Positions 1 through 13,700 of a stretch of DNA of 64,000 nucleotides are shown in pieces; position 1 is the stretch's first letter, and every line of letters starts with the position of its first letter. This DNA is from Epinephelus fuscoguttatus (lineage: Eukaryota; Chordata; Actinopteri; Perciformes; Serranidae), in assembly GCF_011397635.1 (NCBI RefSeq), contig NC_064753.1, positions 33,814,322 through 33,878,321 on the forward strand, written 5' to 3'. The notes under the pieces were generated by a model. That model had not been told where the DNA came from, did no database searches, and saw only the letters and a program-made list of their open reading frames with translations. A program made the position numbers and the translations under genes.

Positions 1-2584
<2,584 letters not shown>

Positions 2585-3310
2585 ATGTACCGACTCAAAC
2601 CCTGACACCTAAAGACTCAGCTGCAACATGGTGATAATAACCTGAAGCTAAGCACGAGGCTACCAGCAGCAGGTTCAGATAGTCCAGCTGGTCTGGAGAA
2701 AAGAGCAATGACTGGAGGAAACTTGAACCAGATTATTATCTGAAGGTTATGACGATCTACTGTACATTGCTTTCTCCTGGTAGCTGATGGTGACGATGGT
2801 TGAAATTACTTCTGGTGAAGAATGCAGCGTATGATGCCAGCAGGGCTCGACTCCTCAGTGTGACACATTTGAAAGTCTACGCTCCAGCTTCCTCGAGCAC
2901 TTACATGCATGACATTTGCAGATCAAATACCCGTCTAAGTGTCAACCACTGTTGGCTCTCACTTGTAATTGAAAACAAACCCTTACATCTCTGTTTCCAT
3001 GCTGACACATTATAAGGCGTTCATGAAATTCAAGCTAAATCCCACCATGCTTGAAGGCTGTGAGTTGTGGTTTTCAATATATTTCAGCCACAATTGTCTG
3101 TGTGTAGAATGAGAGCGGACCGGAGTATTACGGATAGGAGATGTTTGCCCTATGTGGAATAAGCTGTGTCTTATCTGCTGTAAATGTGTGCTTCACTGAC
3201 AACTGTATCAGAGGAGCAAAACTGATGATGTATTATATTTGTATACGTTTTTGTAAGAGTGGCAACATTTTCTACATTAAAACATCACAAATTAAACTCT
3301 CGTAATCAGT
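2585..3310 (+). other. ercc3: ercc3 3' UTR with poly(A) signals
   Basis: Sequence after the ercc3 stop codon carries no further coding exon. Two ATTAAA hexamers at 3276-3281 and 3291-3296 are plausible polyadenylation signals. The following sequence becomes AT-rich and repetitive. The exact cleavage site is inferred. Confidence 0.5.
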
Positions 3311-3590
3311 GGGCATTAATCTGTGTTCCTGTTAGTTTTTACTATGTTTTGTAAAAATGTTGCTACATATCTTTCTTTAAAGAAATGTCCCTTTCTTTTT
3401 GTGACAAGCTATTTTTAAATTATTTTATATATCTAAACAAAACAAATGCAAATTACACAACAACACTACAACACATCATAAACCACTGACAAACATACTG
3501 TAGTAAAAGGATGGAGAAAAAAAATGCACAGACGCAAAAAACCAAATCAACAACAAAACAAACAACCAAAATCAACTAAATAATGATGTC
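3311..3590. other. AT-rich intergenic sequence
   Basis: Low-complexity A-rich DNA with CAAA/AACA runs (about 3440-3570) between ercc3 and the LINE remnant. No ORF or regulatory motif stands out. Confidence 0.4.
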
Positions 3591-3597
3591 ATAATCA

Positions 3598-3965
3598 TCA
3601 TTCTTCTAAACTTGGCCTTAATCTATTCCATTTATTTTCATAGTCAATTAATTGCCCCTGCCTTGTAGCAATGATGCCATCAAACATACAGATTTTTTTT
3701 AAACAGCAAAAAAATACCAACGGGAATTTCAATTGCTCTTTTCCTTTTGATTCAAAAATAAACCTTTTTCCTAATAATATAATAGTAATTAAAATGCGAG
3801 GACAACCATTTCTTAATTCATTGCACATGGTTAAAAAAAATCGAACTTGATGCAGGCCATCTTTGATAGTCATCCAAAAAGTTGCCACGTGAGGACAGAA
3901 CCAAAATTAATGCAACATTTTGTCAATATCAGATTTACAGAAATGACAGTTTCCATCCTCCTCCA
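3598..3965 (-). mobile_element. L1-like LINE ORF2 C-terminal remnant
   Basis: On the minus strand, 3965 down to 3880 translates, across stop codons, to a CxxC-containing stretch (NCHFCKSD) followed by CPHVATFW. That resembles the conserved C-terminal cysteine region of L1/Tx1-type LINE ORF2 proteins (CxxC...H...C...FW). The downstream open stretch (3888-3598) has ILLGKRFIFE, like the conserved LGK(Y/F)FI motif near the end of fish L1 ORF2. The copy is truncated and broken. The LINE assignment is by motif recall, not alignment. Confidence 0.55.
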
Positions 3966-4034
3966 CACCCCAACCAAAAAGCATCTTTTTCTGATTCTTA
4001 AATATCTAGAAGACTGAATGCTCTGTGGAGGTTT

Positions 4035-4062
4035 TTGTTGTTGTTGTTGTTGTTGTTGTTTT
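4035..4062. repeat. (GTT)n microsatellite
   Basis: An uninterrupted run of about nine GTT triplets in intergenic DNA just beyond the LINE remnant. Confidence 0.9.
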
Positions 4063-5150
4063 GCAGGCCATTAGGGAAAACTTGTTTGCATCTGTCACTG
4101 CAGAAGGCTTAAATGAACGTTCATCTCCAAAGATATTAACAATACTTACTAAAATATGTCTGTTATATAACAGACAAAGGTTTGACAAGATGGAACATGA
4201 CAACATTAGAAATCAGTGAGTAAAAGCGTAGAAGAACTTAAATGTAAACATAAATAACGTGTGTTCCTGCCAGCAGTTAATAGTGACAATAGTCACTACT
4301 GGCTCCACATCACAGTACACCACTTTATTTTGTTTTGCCAGAGTAAAGAATGTGTAGCTGTAAGGGGTTTTTTTTCCACTTGAAGACTGAAAAGAGGGAA
4401 AACTGAGCTTTATTTGGTCTTGGCACAAGTAAAAGCCGGGGATAGAGAGGGCCGAGGAGCGGGGGGGGTCTACTTCCTCTGCTTGGTGATGACTTGAAGA
4501 CATTCCAAAAACAACATCCAGCCTAGTGCCTTGTGTTCGCTGCCAAAGTGGTGAGTGTGGGAAAATACCCACCTCCGCCCGGCCACCCTTCACTAGACCA
4601 CAGGGCACAGTGGCCCTCTAAATGGCCCCATCTGTGGCCCAATCACTTAAACCCCTGTTTTGTGTCCTCTGAGGACTTGAGGCCTGTCAGTTTTGAAGGA
4701 GCAAAATGTAGTAATGTCGATTTGAATTCACGTGTCTGTTGAGATGAGGAGGAAGAGAGAGGATGGACCATCAGACTGAAGCACATTCACCACAATGGAA
4801 AATGGAAAAGAAATGAACAAAGAAGATGTCAGGATATGAAATGTGATGATTCATATCCTAGCAAGTGATGCATGCTTTGTGAGTCACTTGTTGTCGTCTT
4901 CCTCCATGAAGAAAGATAAAAACAACTGTTTTAACTCAGTTATTGAATTCCCATTAAAAGTGATAAAAGCAACCATTAATTAAAAAGCAGTGATGAGTTT
5001 AAGTTTTAAACCACAAGTGTGGACTCAGGTCAGACTGGAGGCACAATCTTGATGACTTGACAAAATGTGGACTTTTCACACCAATGACAAGTGTTCCACA
5101 GCTCAATTAATTTCCTTTAATTTCCTAAATCAACTAACATTAATGCTACC
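4063..5150. other. intergenic, no gene seen
   Basis: Unique-looking sequence without convincing coding potential. The ORFs crossing it are short, overlap on both strands and lack recognisable motifs. Confidence 0.4.
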
Positions 5151-5743
5151 GTAAAACTTCAGTTAATAGCTCTGGATATTAATTGCTTACATCACTGAAA
5201 TCAACAGGCCTATATTTGGGACAGGCATCTATATGGGACAGGCCTTTAATTACTTTCAAAGATCAGGAAATACAATAAAATTGTTTACTTAGACCAGTAT
5301 GAATATTACCTGTATAAAAATTAGGCTTCTGATAATATATCAATTATGAATCAACCATCTGATCTAGCTCCGACAGACAGCACATCAGCTAGAGTGAGAT
5401 ACGGCACTCGAGGATTATGGCACCTGGCACACCAACACAACACAACACGTTAAAACGATATTCACAACTTGGATTATTTTTTATGAAAAACCTTTTTGAT
5501 TCTTTTGATGTAAGGACCCTTACAGACTAAATGAATATGAATTATTTACAGGGTAATCAAGGAATGGACACATCATTTTTGGTAGCCAACAATCCAGTTT
5601 TATAGATCCGAAGAACTTGTACCAATAAAAATGAACTGCTTGACAACCAGACCAGGCCTCTAATTGAGGCAGGTGTTTATTCATCAAAATGTGTAGCCAC
5701 ACCAGGCTAGTAAAAGGGACTGGGCTTTTAATTAAAGTTTTAC
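5151..5743. mobile_element. 593-bp TIR (MITE-like) DNA element
   Basis: The left end starts GTAAAACTTCAGTTAATAGC and the reverse complement of the right end starts GTAAAACTTTAATTAAAAGC, 18 of the first 22 positions matching. The interior repeats a GGACAGGC / TTTAATTA theme near both ends (5215-5250 and 5655-5735), consistent with subterminal repeats. No transposase ORF is present, so it is non-autonomous. Superfamily undetermined. Confidence 0.6.
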
Positions 5744-6391
5744 AATATTTATTCCCAGCAAGTCGACACTTGATTCCCCAAATCCACTTAGCACACAGTC
5801 AAGTGGCAGGAGAGAACCACTAAGTACTAACATTACATTACTGAGTCCCAGTTTGATACATTTTTAGCAAAGAGGATTTTGTTAACTTGCAAAAACCACG
5901 CAGTTGAAAAAAGTAATAGTAGCATGCAAAACAGACGGACACACAACAGTTGATATTTGAAGTTGCACAAAAAAACAGTAGGCCTTATGTCGAGGCTAAT
6001 ATTAATACGGTCTATAAGCTAATGTTAGCTGAATAGCTAAGTAACTCTAACAAAGACGTTTTAACAAATTAATACAATTTTTTGAAAAGCATACATGATT
6101 TTTTTTGTAAATCTAACATTTTTAATCTGTTGTCAAAATGGCACTAAGCTACATTTGGTGTTGAGGGCATTATGAATTATTTAGAACGCAAAACTCAAAC
6201 TTAAGGACTCGAGATTTGACTTGGGACTTGAGTGCAAAGACTTGAGACTTACTTGTGACTTGCAAAACAATTACTTGGTCCCACCTCTGGTTTAAAGCTC
6301 GACTTTAACATCCATTAAGTTGGAAAGATGAACAACCAAGGTTAAAAGGACAGAACAGGCCCTCTTACGAAAAGGTAAAGCAGTTACTCTC
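5744..6391. other. intergenic, no gene seen
   Basis: AT-rich spacer between two repeats. A short GACTTGAG-type direct-repeat cluster lies at about 6205-6260. Nothing else is supportable. Confidence 0.35.
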
Positions 6392-6904
6392 AATATAGCG
6401 TACACTTAAACTGACATTGATTTTTATGGGTGGGACTTTTTTAGATGGTTAAAAAATGTTTTGTTGTTGACCCCCATCCGCCGCAGTACATTGTTTAGCT
6501 TCTGTGTCGGACTTCAGCCTGCTTCGCCAAACTACCCAGCCAACATGTGTATAAGTGGCCCATGTGGGTACTACATGGGCTGAAAAATGGGCCCCATATT
6601 GGATCGTCCACAGGTTCCATATCGACCCTGTGTCAACTGCCCACGTGGGTGGGTTTACCCAAGTTGGCTCCACATGGGTTATGCCAGGGCTGCCTGGGTA
6701 GCAACTGCATAGAGGCCCAAAATGGGCACCTTGTCTGGGGCTCACCCTTGTAAGCAATTGACATGCAGGGATTATGGAGCCCGTGAACAATCCTATATAG
6801 AGCTTATTTTTCAGCCCAATTACTACCCACATGGGCCCCACATACAAATGTGGATAAGTATCCCATAAAACCCCACTTAAAAAAAACCTGAACTATCCCT
6901 TTAA
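6392..6904. mobile_element. dispersed repeat ending in TTAA, interrupted by another element
   Basis: The left part (6392-6541) matches 33724-33850 closely (shared ATATAGCRTACACTTA start and TCCCCATCC...CARTACATTG core). The right part (6850-6904) matches 34524-34578, both ending GAACTATCCCTTTAA. The two halves are therefore one copy of a family present twice in the window, split here by the insertion at about 6543-6857. No coding capacity. Confidence 0.65.
6543..6857. mobile_element. nested inverted-repeat element (GGCCCATGTGGG family)
   Basis: The left arm near 6553-6590 reads GGCCCATGTGGGTACTACAT then GGGCTGAAAAAT. The right arm near 6807-6845 is its reverse complement with few changes, giving arms of about 40 bp. 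The interior repeats the ATGGGC/GCCCAT word many times. Short ORFs on both strands are by-products of this structure. It sits inside the repeat at 6392-6904 and so inserted later. Confidence 0.65.
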
Positions 6905-7530
6905 GCCTGGCATGGGAACTCTCTGGAGACAGAGGCAAGATTAATGTGCAAATATTTTACATTTGCTGCCATCTACCATTTATCTTTTGGAAAGCTGCAA
7001 GATAAATGTTACACATACATATGTCATGCCTCTCTGAGCTCCAGGCTTAGGTAACTTTTATCTGCAATGTGTCTCCACAGATTGTATACAGTCTGTCAGT
7101 ATTACCTAAAATACAACTGCTAAACATTAACAAACCATTGAGCTCTTACTGTAGGTGTAAACAGCTAATGATTTGTGAAATCACCTCTTTCTGGATATGG
7201 ATGTGCACAGCTTACATGAGCAGGACTGTGGGAGGGATTTTCCTTTGTTATATGACCACTGTCAACATGAGGTTTGCCTTCATGTGATGGTAATCACATT
7301 AACGCCTATTCAGTGTATGTGTGCGCATTTGTCGGAGGTGGGGTGTGCTGATTGATCGGTGTGATATTAACAGTGTTTTGGCACGTTATACCACACTCCC
7401 TTTTTCAATGGAAGAATGAACCCAGCAGCTTTTTTGGGGGGAAACGCCCACACCCGAATACAGAGTTATCCCTCCCTTCTTTTGAAGCGAACATCCAATC
7501 CTGTTTCACCTCTGAGGTTGTACAAGCGAC
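6905..7530. other. upstream flank of cyp27c1
   Basis: No gene or clear repeat. Close to the gene, 7505-7520 holds facing nuclear-receptor-like half sites (TTCACCTCTGAGGTTG). Whether they act on cyp27c1 is unknown. Confidence 0.35.
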
Positions 7531-7712
7531 TCTTTAAAAGCGTTCCATAATACAATCCCATCTAATATTACATTGCCACACAGGGAGGACTGTGTCTACA
7601 CGTGCCATGAACATGCATTTGCAGATGTGAACTCTGCCGCTTTTAGACTTTGCACAAGACTCAACCACACATCGGTTTGTTGCGCGCGGAAACACCGAAA
7701 AGTCTCCCAATA
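7531..7712 (+). promoter_or_regulatory. cyp27c1: putative cyp27c1 core promoter and 5' UTR
   Basis: A TTTAAAA TATA-like box lies at 7534-7540, about 110-180 bp before the candidate start codons at 7650 and 7713. Placement is inferred from distance and sequence only; no transcription start can be read directly. Confidence 0.3.
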
Positions 7713-10700
7713 ATGGCAATCCCGAAACATTTCACGGCAGCATGCTGGAAGAGTTTTCAAGGCGACCGGCTAAACAGGCAGCTGGTCTTCATTTTACGCG
7801 CCTTGCACAAATCAGCAGCCAGCGAGGCTTTTGGGATCACCGCGGCTGGAGAACAGGCCATGCCTGAGAGACTGATCACACCGGCAGATGTCGGCGAGAA
7901 AACCAGAGCCATGTCCCTGAAGGAGATGCCTGGACCGAGCACCATAGCCAACTTGATCGAGTTCTTCTGGAAAGACGGGTTTAGCAGAATTCATGAAATT
8001 CAGGTAATGGTGTACATATGTGCCTTTTTGTGCTTTATCTCATTTTGTTTGACATATGAAATAATTTCTTTGTGTTTCCCACCAACGCCAAGGAGCGTTC
8101 GTATCCTCAGCGTCAGCCAAATTTGCCACCTATGCGTAAAATGGCACAGACCGTTGCGTAAAAGCGCACTCCAGAGTATGAGTTTTGCAATAGTCTTAAA
8201 GTGAGTTATACGAGAGGCTGAAAGTGTTCTCCCCATTACAAGATGTATCAGATAATCCAGTGATAAACCTCTTATTCACTCTGTAGAGAAAATCTTTAAA
8301 GAAAATAACAAGTAGGAAATTACCTGGGAGGTTAACAAGGAAATTATTTAGGTGTAAATCAACATGACAAAACAACATGCAAAGTAAGTACATATTTAAC
8401 ATACACTTGATCAAGACAAGTTATCCCTAATAGTCACTGAGTCTGATTGTGACACACATGTGGTATATGACACATCTTGCAAAATGAAAGGTCAGATGAA
8501 CACCCCCTCTTTCTTATGTAAATTTCATCACCATCAGGATTGCAGCTGTATGAGCAACACAATTTGACATTTAAATATAGACATTCACTCTTACTGACAC
8601 AACACTCAGACAAGGTACATTATGTTTGGATGGTGTGCAAGTGAAGATTTAATTAAGGCAGTTGTTACAGACTGGTTCTACTGGAGATTTAGTGACACCA
8701 CTGGCGCACAAGACAAATCTGCTGAAATGTATTCCATCACTTCACCATTATTAAATCATTTGCTTCAGTCAGACAAAATGTTTTAATTTTTTTTTATAGG
8801 AAGTTATCAGTGTAATAAAAGTCAAATTAGTCCTGGATTTTCTCCACAATTAATAAAAGTGACCACTAATTCATTCGTCTCACTGCTGCTTTACAGATGG
8901 AGCACAGGAAGAAATATGGCAAAATCTTCAAATCCCGTTTTGGGCCCCAGCTGGTGGTCTCGGTGGCAGACCGTGACCTGGTGGCTGAGGTGCTGAGGGC
9001 AGAGGGCGTGGCCCCTCAGAGGGCTAACATGGAGTCCTGGAAGGAGTACAGAGACATGAGAGGCCGTTCCACTGGACTCATCTCAGCGTGAGTCCCTCTT
9101 CAACCTTTTGATCTCTGAGTCAGGGCGACACCCTCCTGAAAATAAATGATTTTGGGAGGTCGACAGGATCATCAATTTAGTTTCCATACATGTGGATGGG
9201 CAAAGCACATAACCTAATGTCTGGGCTTCTTTTCCAGGGTTAGCTCACAAATACTGTGCATGTCCTTTCAATGGTTTTCAACAGTGTCACTACTATCAGT
9301 CTCCACAAAACAAGAATGTTTCCTCTACATGTCAGTAAATGTCTTGCATTTAAAAAAAAGTCTCTACTGTGTCCTGTTCTCCAGTGAGGGAGAAGATTGG
9401 CTGAAGATGCGCAGCGTGCTCAGGCAGCTTATCATGCGTCCCCGTGACGTAGCAGTCTTCTCTGACGATGTGAACCGAGTGGTAGACGACCTGATCAAGA
9501 GAGTCAGTATTCTGAGCGCCCAGGGGCCTGATGGAGCAACTGTCTTCAATGTGAATGACCTTTTCTTCAAATATGCCATGGAAGGTTGGTGAAGATCATA
9601 CAAAGTTTGGTCATAAAGGAAATTGAAGTCAGGCAGCATGGATTTGAAAAGAATAGTGTGGATGTAATATAGACGAGGGGGTAAGGAAGATAGCGAGACC
9701 ATTAAAGAGGACTAAAAGTAGACAGGAAGAGGTGATACCAGAGAGAAAATAGAATGGAAAAATAGAAATATGCAACCATGACGATGCTTGTCAGACCACC
9801 TTTGTAAGTGATGGTTAATCAGTCCATGTCCCAGATTTCCAACTTTACAGAGACAATTATTGAAACTTCATCTCTCTCTTCTCTGCCTTTTTCCTTACAG
9901 GTGTGGCAGCCATTTTATATGAAGCCCGACTAGGCTGTTTGGAAAATGAGATTCCCCAGGAAACTCAAGACTACATCAGTGCGCTGCACCTCATGTTCAG
10001 CTCCTTTAAGACAACCATGTACGCCGGGGCAATCCCTAAGTGGCTCCGACCTGTGTTCCCCAAACCGTGGGAGGAGTTCTGCCTGTCCTGGGATGGCCTC
10101 TTCAAATTCAGTAAGTTGGGGGGACCTAATTATGGAGGCTTTATTGTGAATTTGTAGCCTCCAAGCCCAAGCTGAGACAACCCTTAAGCCATAGTAGTAT
10201 TTTTAATCTTGGGTGAGCTTCTCCAGAGTGACAAAAGACATTACACAACTGACTGAGAACCCTGTGGTGACATTTGTGTAATGCTTCTTGAAGATTTCCT
10301 GGGCTTTTTTTCTGAATGAGAAGGTCTTAAATGAAGTCGATAACTTTTAAAAGGCACATAACATTGTATTTTTTTTTTTGCATCATCCAAAAAACAACAG
10401 GGTCAGGGAGATATGACATATAGCACCAGTTTATATGTTTCCAGAATGGCCTCCCTTTCTCCAATGGGTTGATTCCAAATCCTTCAAAAAATATTTTCTA
10501 TGTGTAAACATGTTAGATAATGTTTTCTCAGTACAGCTGAGGTTGAGTTAAGTAACTTTTTTTGGACATATAGCCTGGCATCAATAGAAAGGAATGTTGA
10601 TTTGCATATAAATCTCTCCTGCTGTACCATGGGATTGTGGGAGTATGGGGTCCCTCTGTTACATAACCTGTCGCTTTTTTTTTTCTTTTTTTGTTTAATT

Positions 10701-13700
10701 CCCTTCACCTCCCCTTTCCTCCCCCCTCTCCATTCATCCCACCTTCTCTGTCTCTGTCTGATTCCAGGCTGCATTCACGTTGATAAGAGGCTGACAGAGA
10801 TCAAGGCTCAGCTGGAGCGGGGAGAGGAGGTGAAGGGGGGACTGCTCACACACATGCTTATTTCCAAGGAGATGAACATGGAGGAGATCTACGCCAACTT
10901 GACGGAGATGCTGCTGGCAGGGGTTGACACGGTGTGTGTGTGTGTGTGTGTGTTAGCAGATATGCGCAGAGATGAGTTTGAGCAGGGAGCGTAGCTTTAG
11001 CAGGAGGTGGAGGGGTTGGGAGTCGCACGTGTGTGTCTACGTCTGTGTGTGCGTGTTTGAGTCAGTCTTGAGTTTCAAGGGTTGGGTTTCTGGCGCCACA
11101 TCCGTGCCTGTGTAGCTGTGCCAGCGTCAGGTCAGGGCAGTGAATCGGGAGGTTACACAGTATCCCACTGACAAACTTGTTCTCACTCAGATTTAGTTTC
11201 TTGTCATTTGTCATTGTCTGTTAGATCTACACAGGGGGGCTTTTGTCTTTTTTTTTCCTCCTCCACCAGACATCTGTGTTGTGTGTTCATGTGTTTCCAC
11301 ATTAGATCTTAATTAGATGGCACTTGCAAATAATTAAGACTGCTGGTTTAATGCCATTAAAGTATCATTTGGGGGAAATTTTTACATTTTAATAGGCAGA
11401 TTACAGAATACAGAAATAGGAGACACCGAAAGGGAGCAGGAATATGACAGATCCTGGGTCAGATATGGACACCCTTCACACATGATACAATTCAGCAGAC
11501 AGAAAATTAAAGATATTTACAAGAAACGCTTGTAATAAAACTCAAAATATGTCAGAGAATAGGAAATCTATCTCCCAATTCTAACTCGTAACCCTAACAG
11601 TACCACCAAGAGTGGTACAGTACCCATGAAGAATGATTTTCCAACTGTTTCACACTTGTCTTGTATGAGTGTGCGGGTGCATCTGTGCATCTGTGTGCAT
11701 ACTGTGTGCACATGTGCACAATTACTGCCTAATTTGTTTTGGGTTCTGTCAGATTAATGATAATTATGGGTGTAGAGTGTTTTGTTCTGAGCTGGGGGCC
11801 ATGGGATAAAAGGGTGTGTGTGTTTTTGTTGAACTTGTTGCAACGGCCACGTCCTGGCAGGGGGTGGACTAAGCTGAGCCATTACCTGACCCTGTGGTGC
11901 ATTTCCCTTTACTCAGCACACACAAGAGCTGTCAAGACACGTTAGCCACAGCCAGAGTTATGGCACAGACTAGGCAGAGGTGAGACGAGGGGGAGAATAA
12001 AGGGGTGGGCTTGAGGAAAAAGGACGCTGTCATGAAACTGCAAAGTTTGGGGAACTGGCGTCATAGGAGGGGGAGGAAAGAAGAGTTGTGTATAACACGA
12101 TGGATGTTAGAGAATGAAGAGAAGATGTGGGGGATAGAGGGGAGAGGCCTAAGCCTTTTTGAGCTGTTTTTTGGATGAGCTTTTGTCATATGATTCCTCT
12201 ACGGCTTTGTCTGAGGTGTTGCCAGCATCTGTCCCAGCCGGGGATGATTAGTTGCAAGTTGGTTAGATGGGGCGAGGGTGATGACAGAGTGGGAGGGTGA
12301 GTCTGAGGAAGAGTAGCGGGAAGAGGGAGGTGGGAGACAGAACAGCAAGAAGGATGGCGGGGCTTATACAAGGACAGAGACTCTGTTGATTATTAGTTAG
12401 AGATACTGACCTGAGACTGACCTCTGGGTTCTATTCAGTGTGATGTTGGCAAAAAAACGTTGCCCCTCTGATACCAGTATATGGCATTGAATGCATGGGT
12501 GGAAAAGTAAGGAGGCCGGATGGGAAGATAAGCAGCATGCCAGGAAAGAAGTAAGATGTGGGCTTAGGTAACACGGCATACAGTACATGATACAGATATG
12601 ATGGGGAAGGATGACGTCCGTTGTCATATCATTTGCTTATCTGCCCACATTACTGAAATCAAAATGTCAGTGATGCGTTGAGTCTGAAAAAGGACAAGTA
12701 AAGACAGATGATAGGGCAGCCACAATTGAGGAAACAGGAAGTTACAATGATCAGGGTGTGTCAGATGACAAAGGGAAAGCACAAAATGTGTGAGAGGTAT
12801 GTGTGTGTGGAGCATGGATGGATTACCGAATTGGCCTACACAGGCCCAGGGGCCAAAAGTGTCAGGGACTCCCTTGGCCTACACCTGCAAAACATCACTC
12901 AAATTAAAATGTACTGACCTGGAAGAGACTCAGAATAACCCAGAGAGGTACAAAAAGACCAAAACATACACAAAATTACCTCAAAGAGACAAAAAAACTG
13001 TAAAGCTGCAAAGAATGTACAAAGAGACACAAAACAACCCCAAGCAGCCACAAAACTACTACAAAGACAAACAAAAAAGACCACAAAGAGACAAAAAAAG
13101 AAACAAAATGACTACAAAGAGACACAAAACAACCACAAGTAGACACAAAATGTCGACAAAGATACACAAAAAGACCACAAAGAGGCACAAAACGACTACG
13201 AGGAATCACAAAACAACACAAAACAACCACAAAAATCCCACAAAATGACTACAGAGACACAAAACAACTACAGACACAAAAAGACCACAAAGAGACACAA
13301 AATGACTACAAGGAGGCACATAAAAACCTTAAATAGACACAAAACAACTGCAAAGAGACAAAAAACACTACAAAGAGACACAAAATGTTGACAAAGATAC
13401 ACAAAAAGACTACAAAAAAACACAAAGAGACACAAAACGACTACAAAGAAACACAAAACAACCACTAAAAACCCCCACAAAATGACGACAAAGAGACACA
13501 TAAAAACCTTAAATAGACAAAACAATTGCAAAGAGACAAAAATGATGACAAAGAGGCAAAAAAAGACCACAAAAGGACACAAAACCACTACAAAGAGACA
13601 CAAAAACACTACAGAGTGACACAAAAAGACCACAAAGAGACAGAAAATGACTACAAAGAGACAAAAAAGACCAATTTAAGACACACAATGGCTACGAGAC

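Noticed and set aside
6449..6847. 132-aa minus-strand ORF with VGPMWVV and PTWVNPPTWA repeats
   Set aside because: Produced by the GCCCAT/ATGGGC-rich inverted-repeat element, not a gene.
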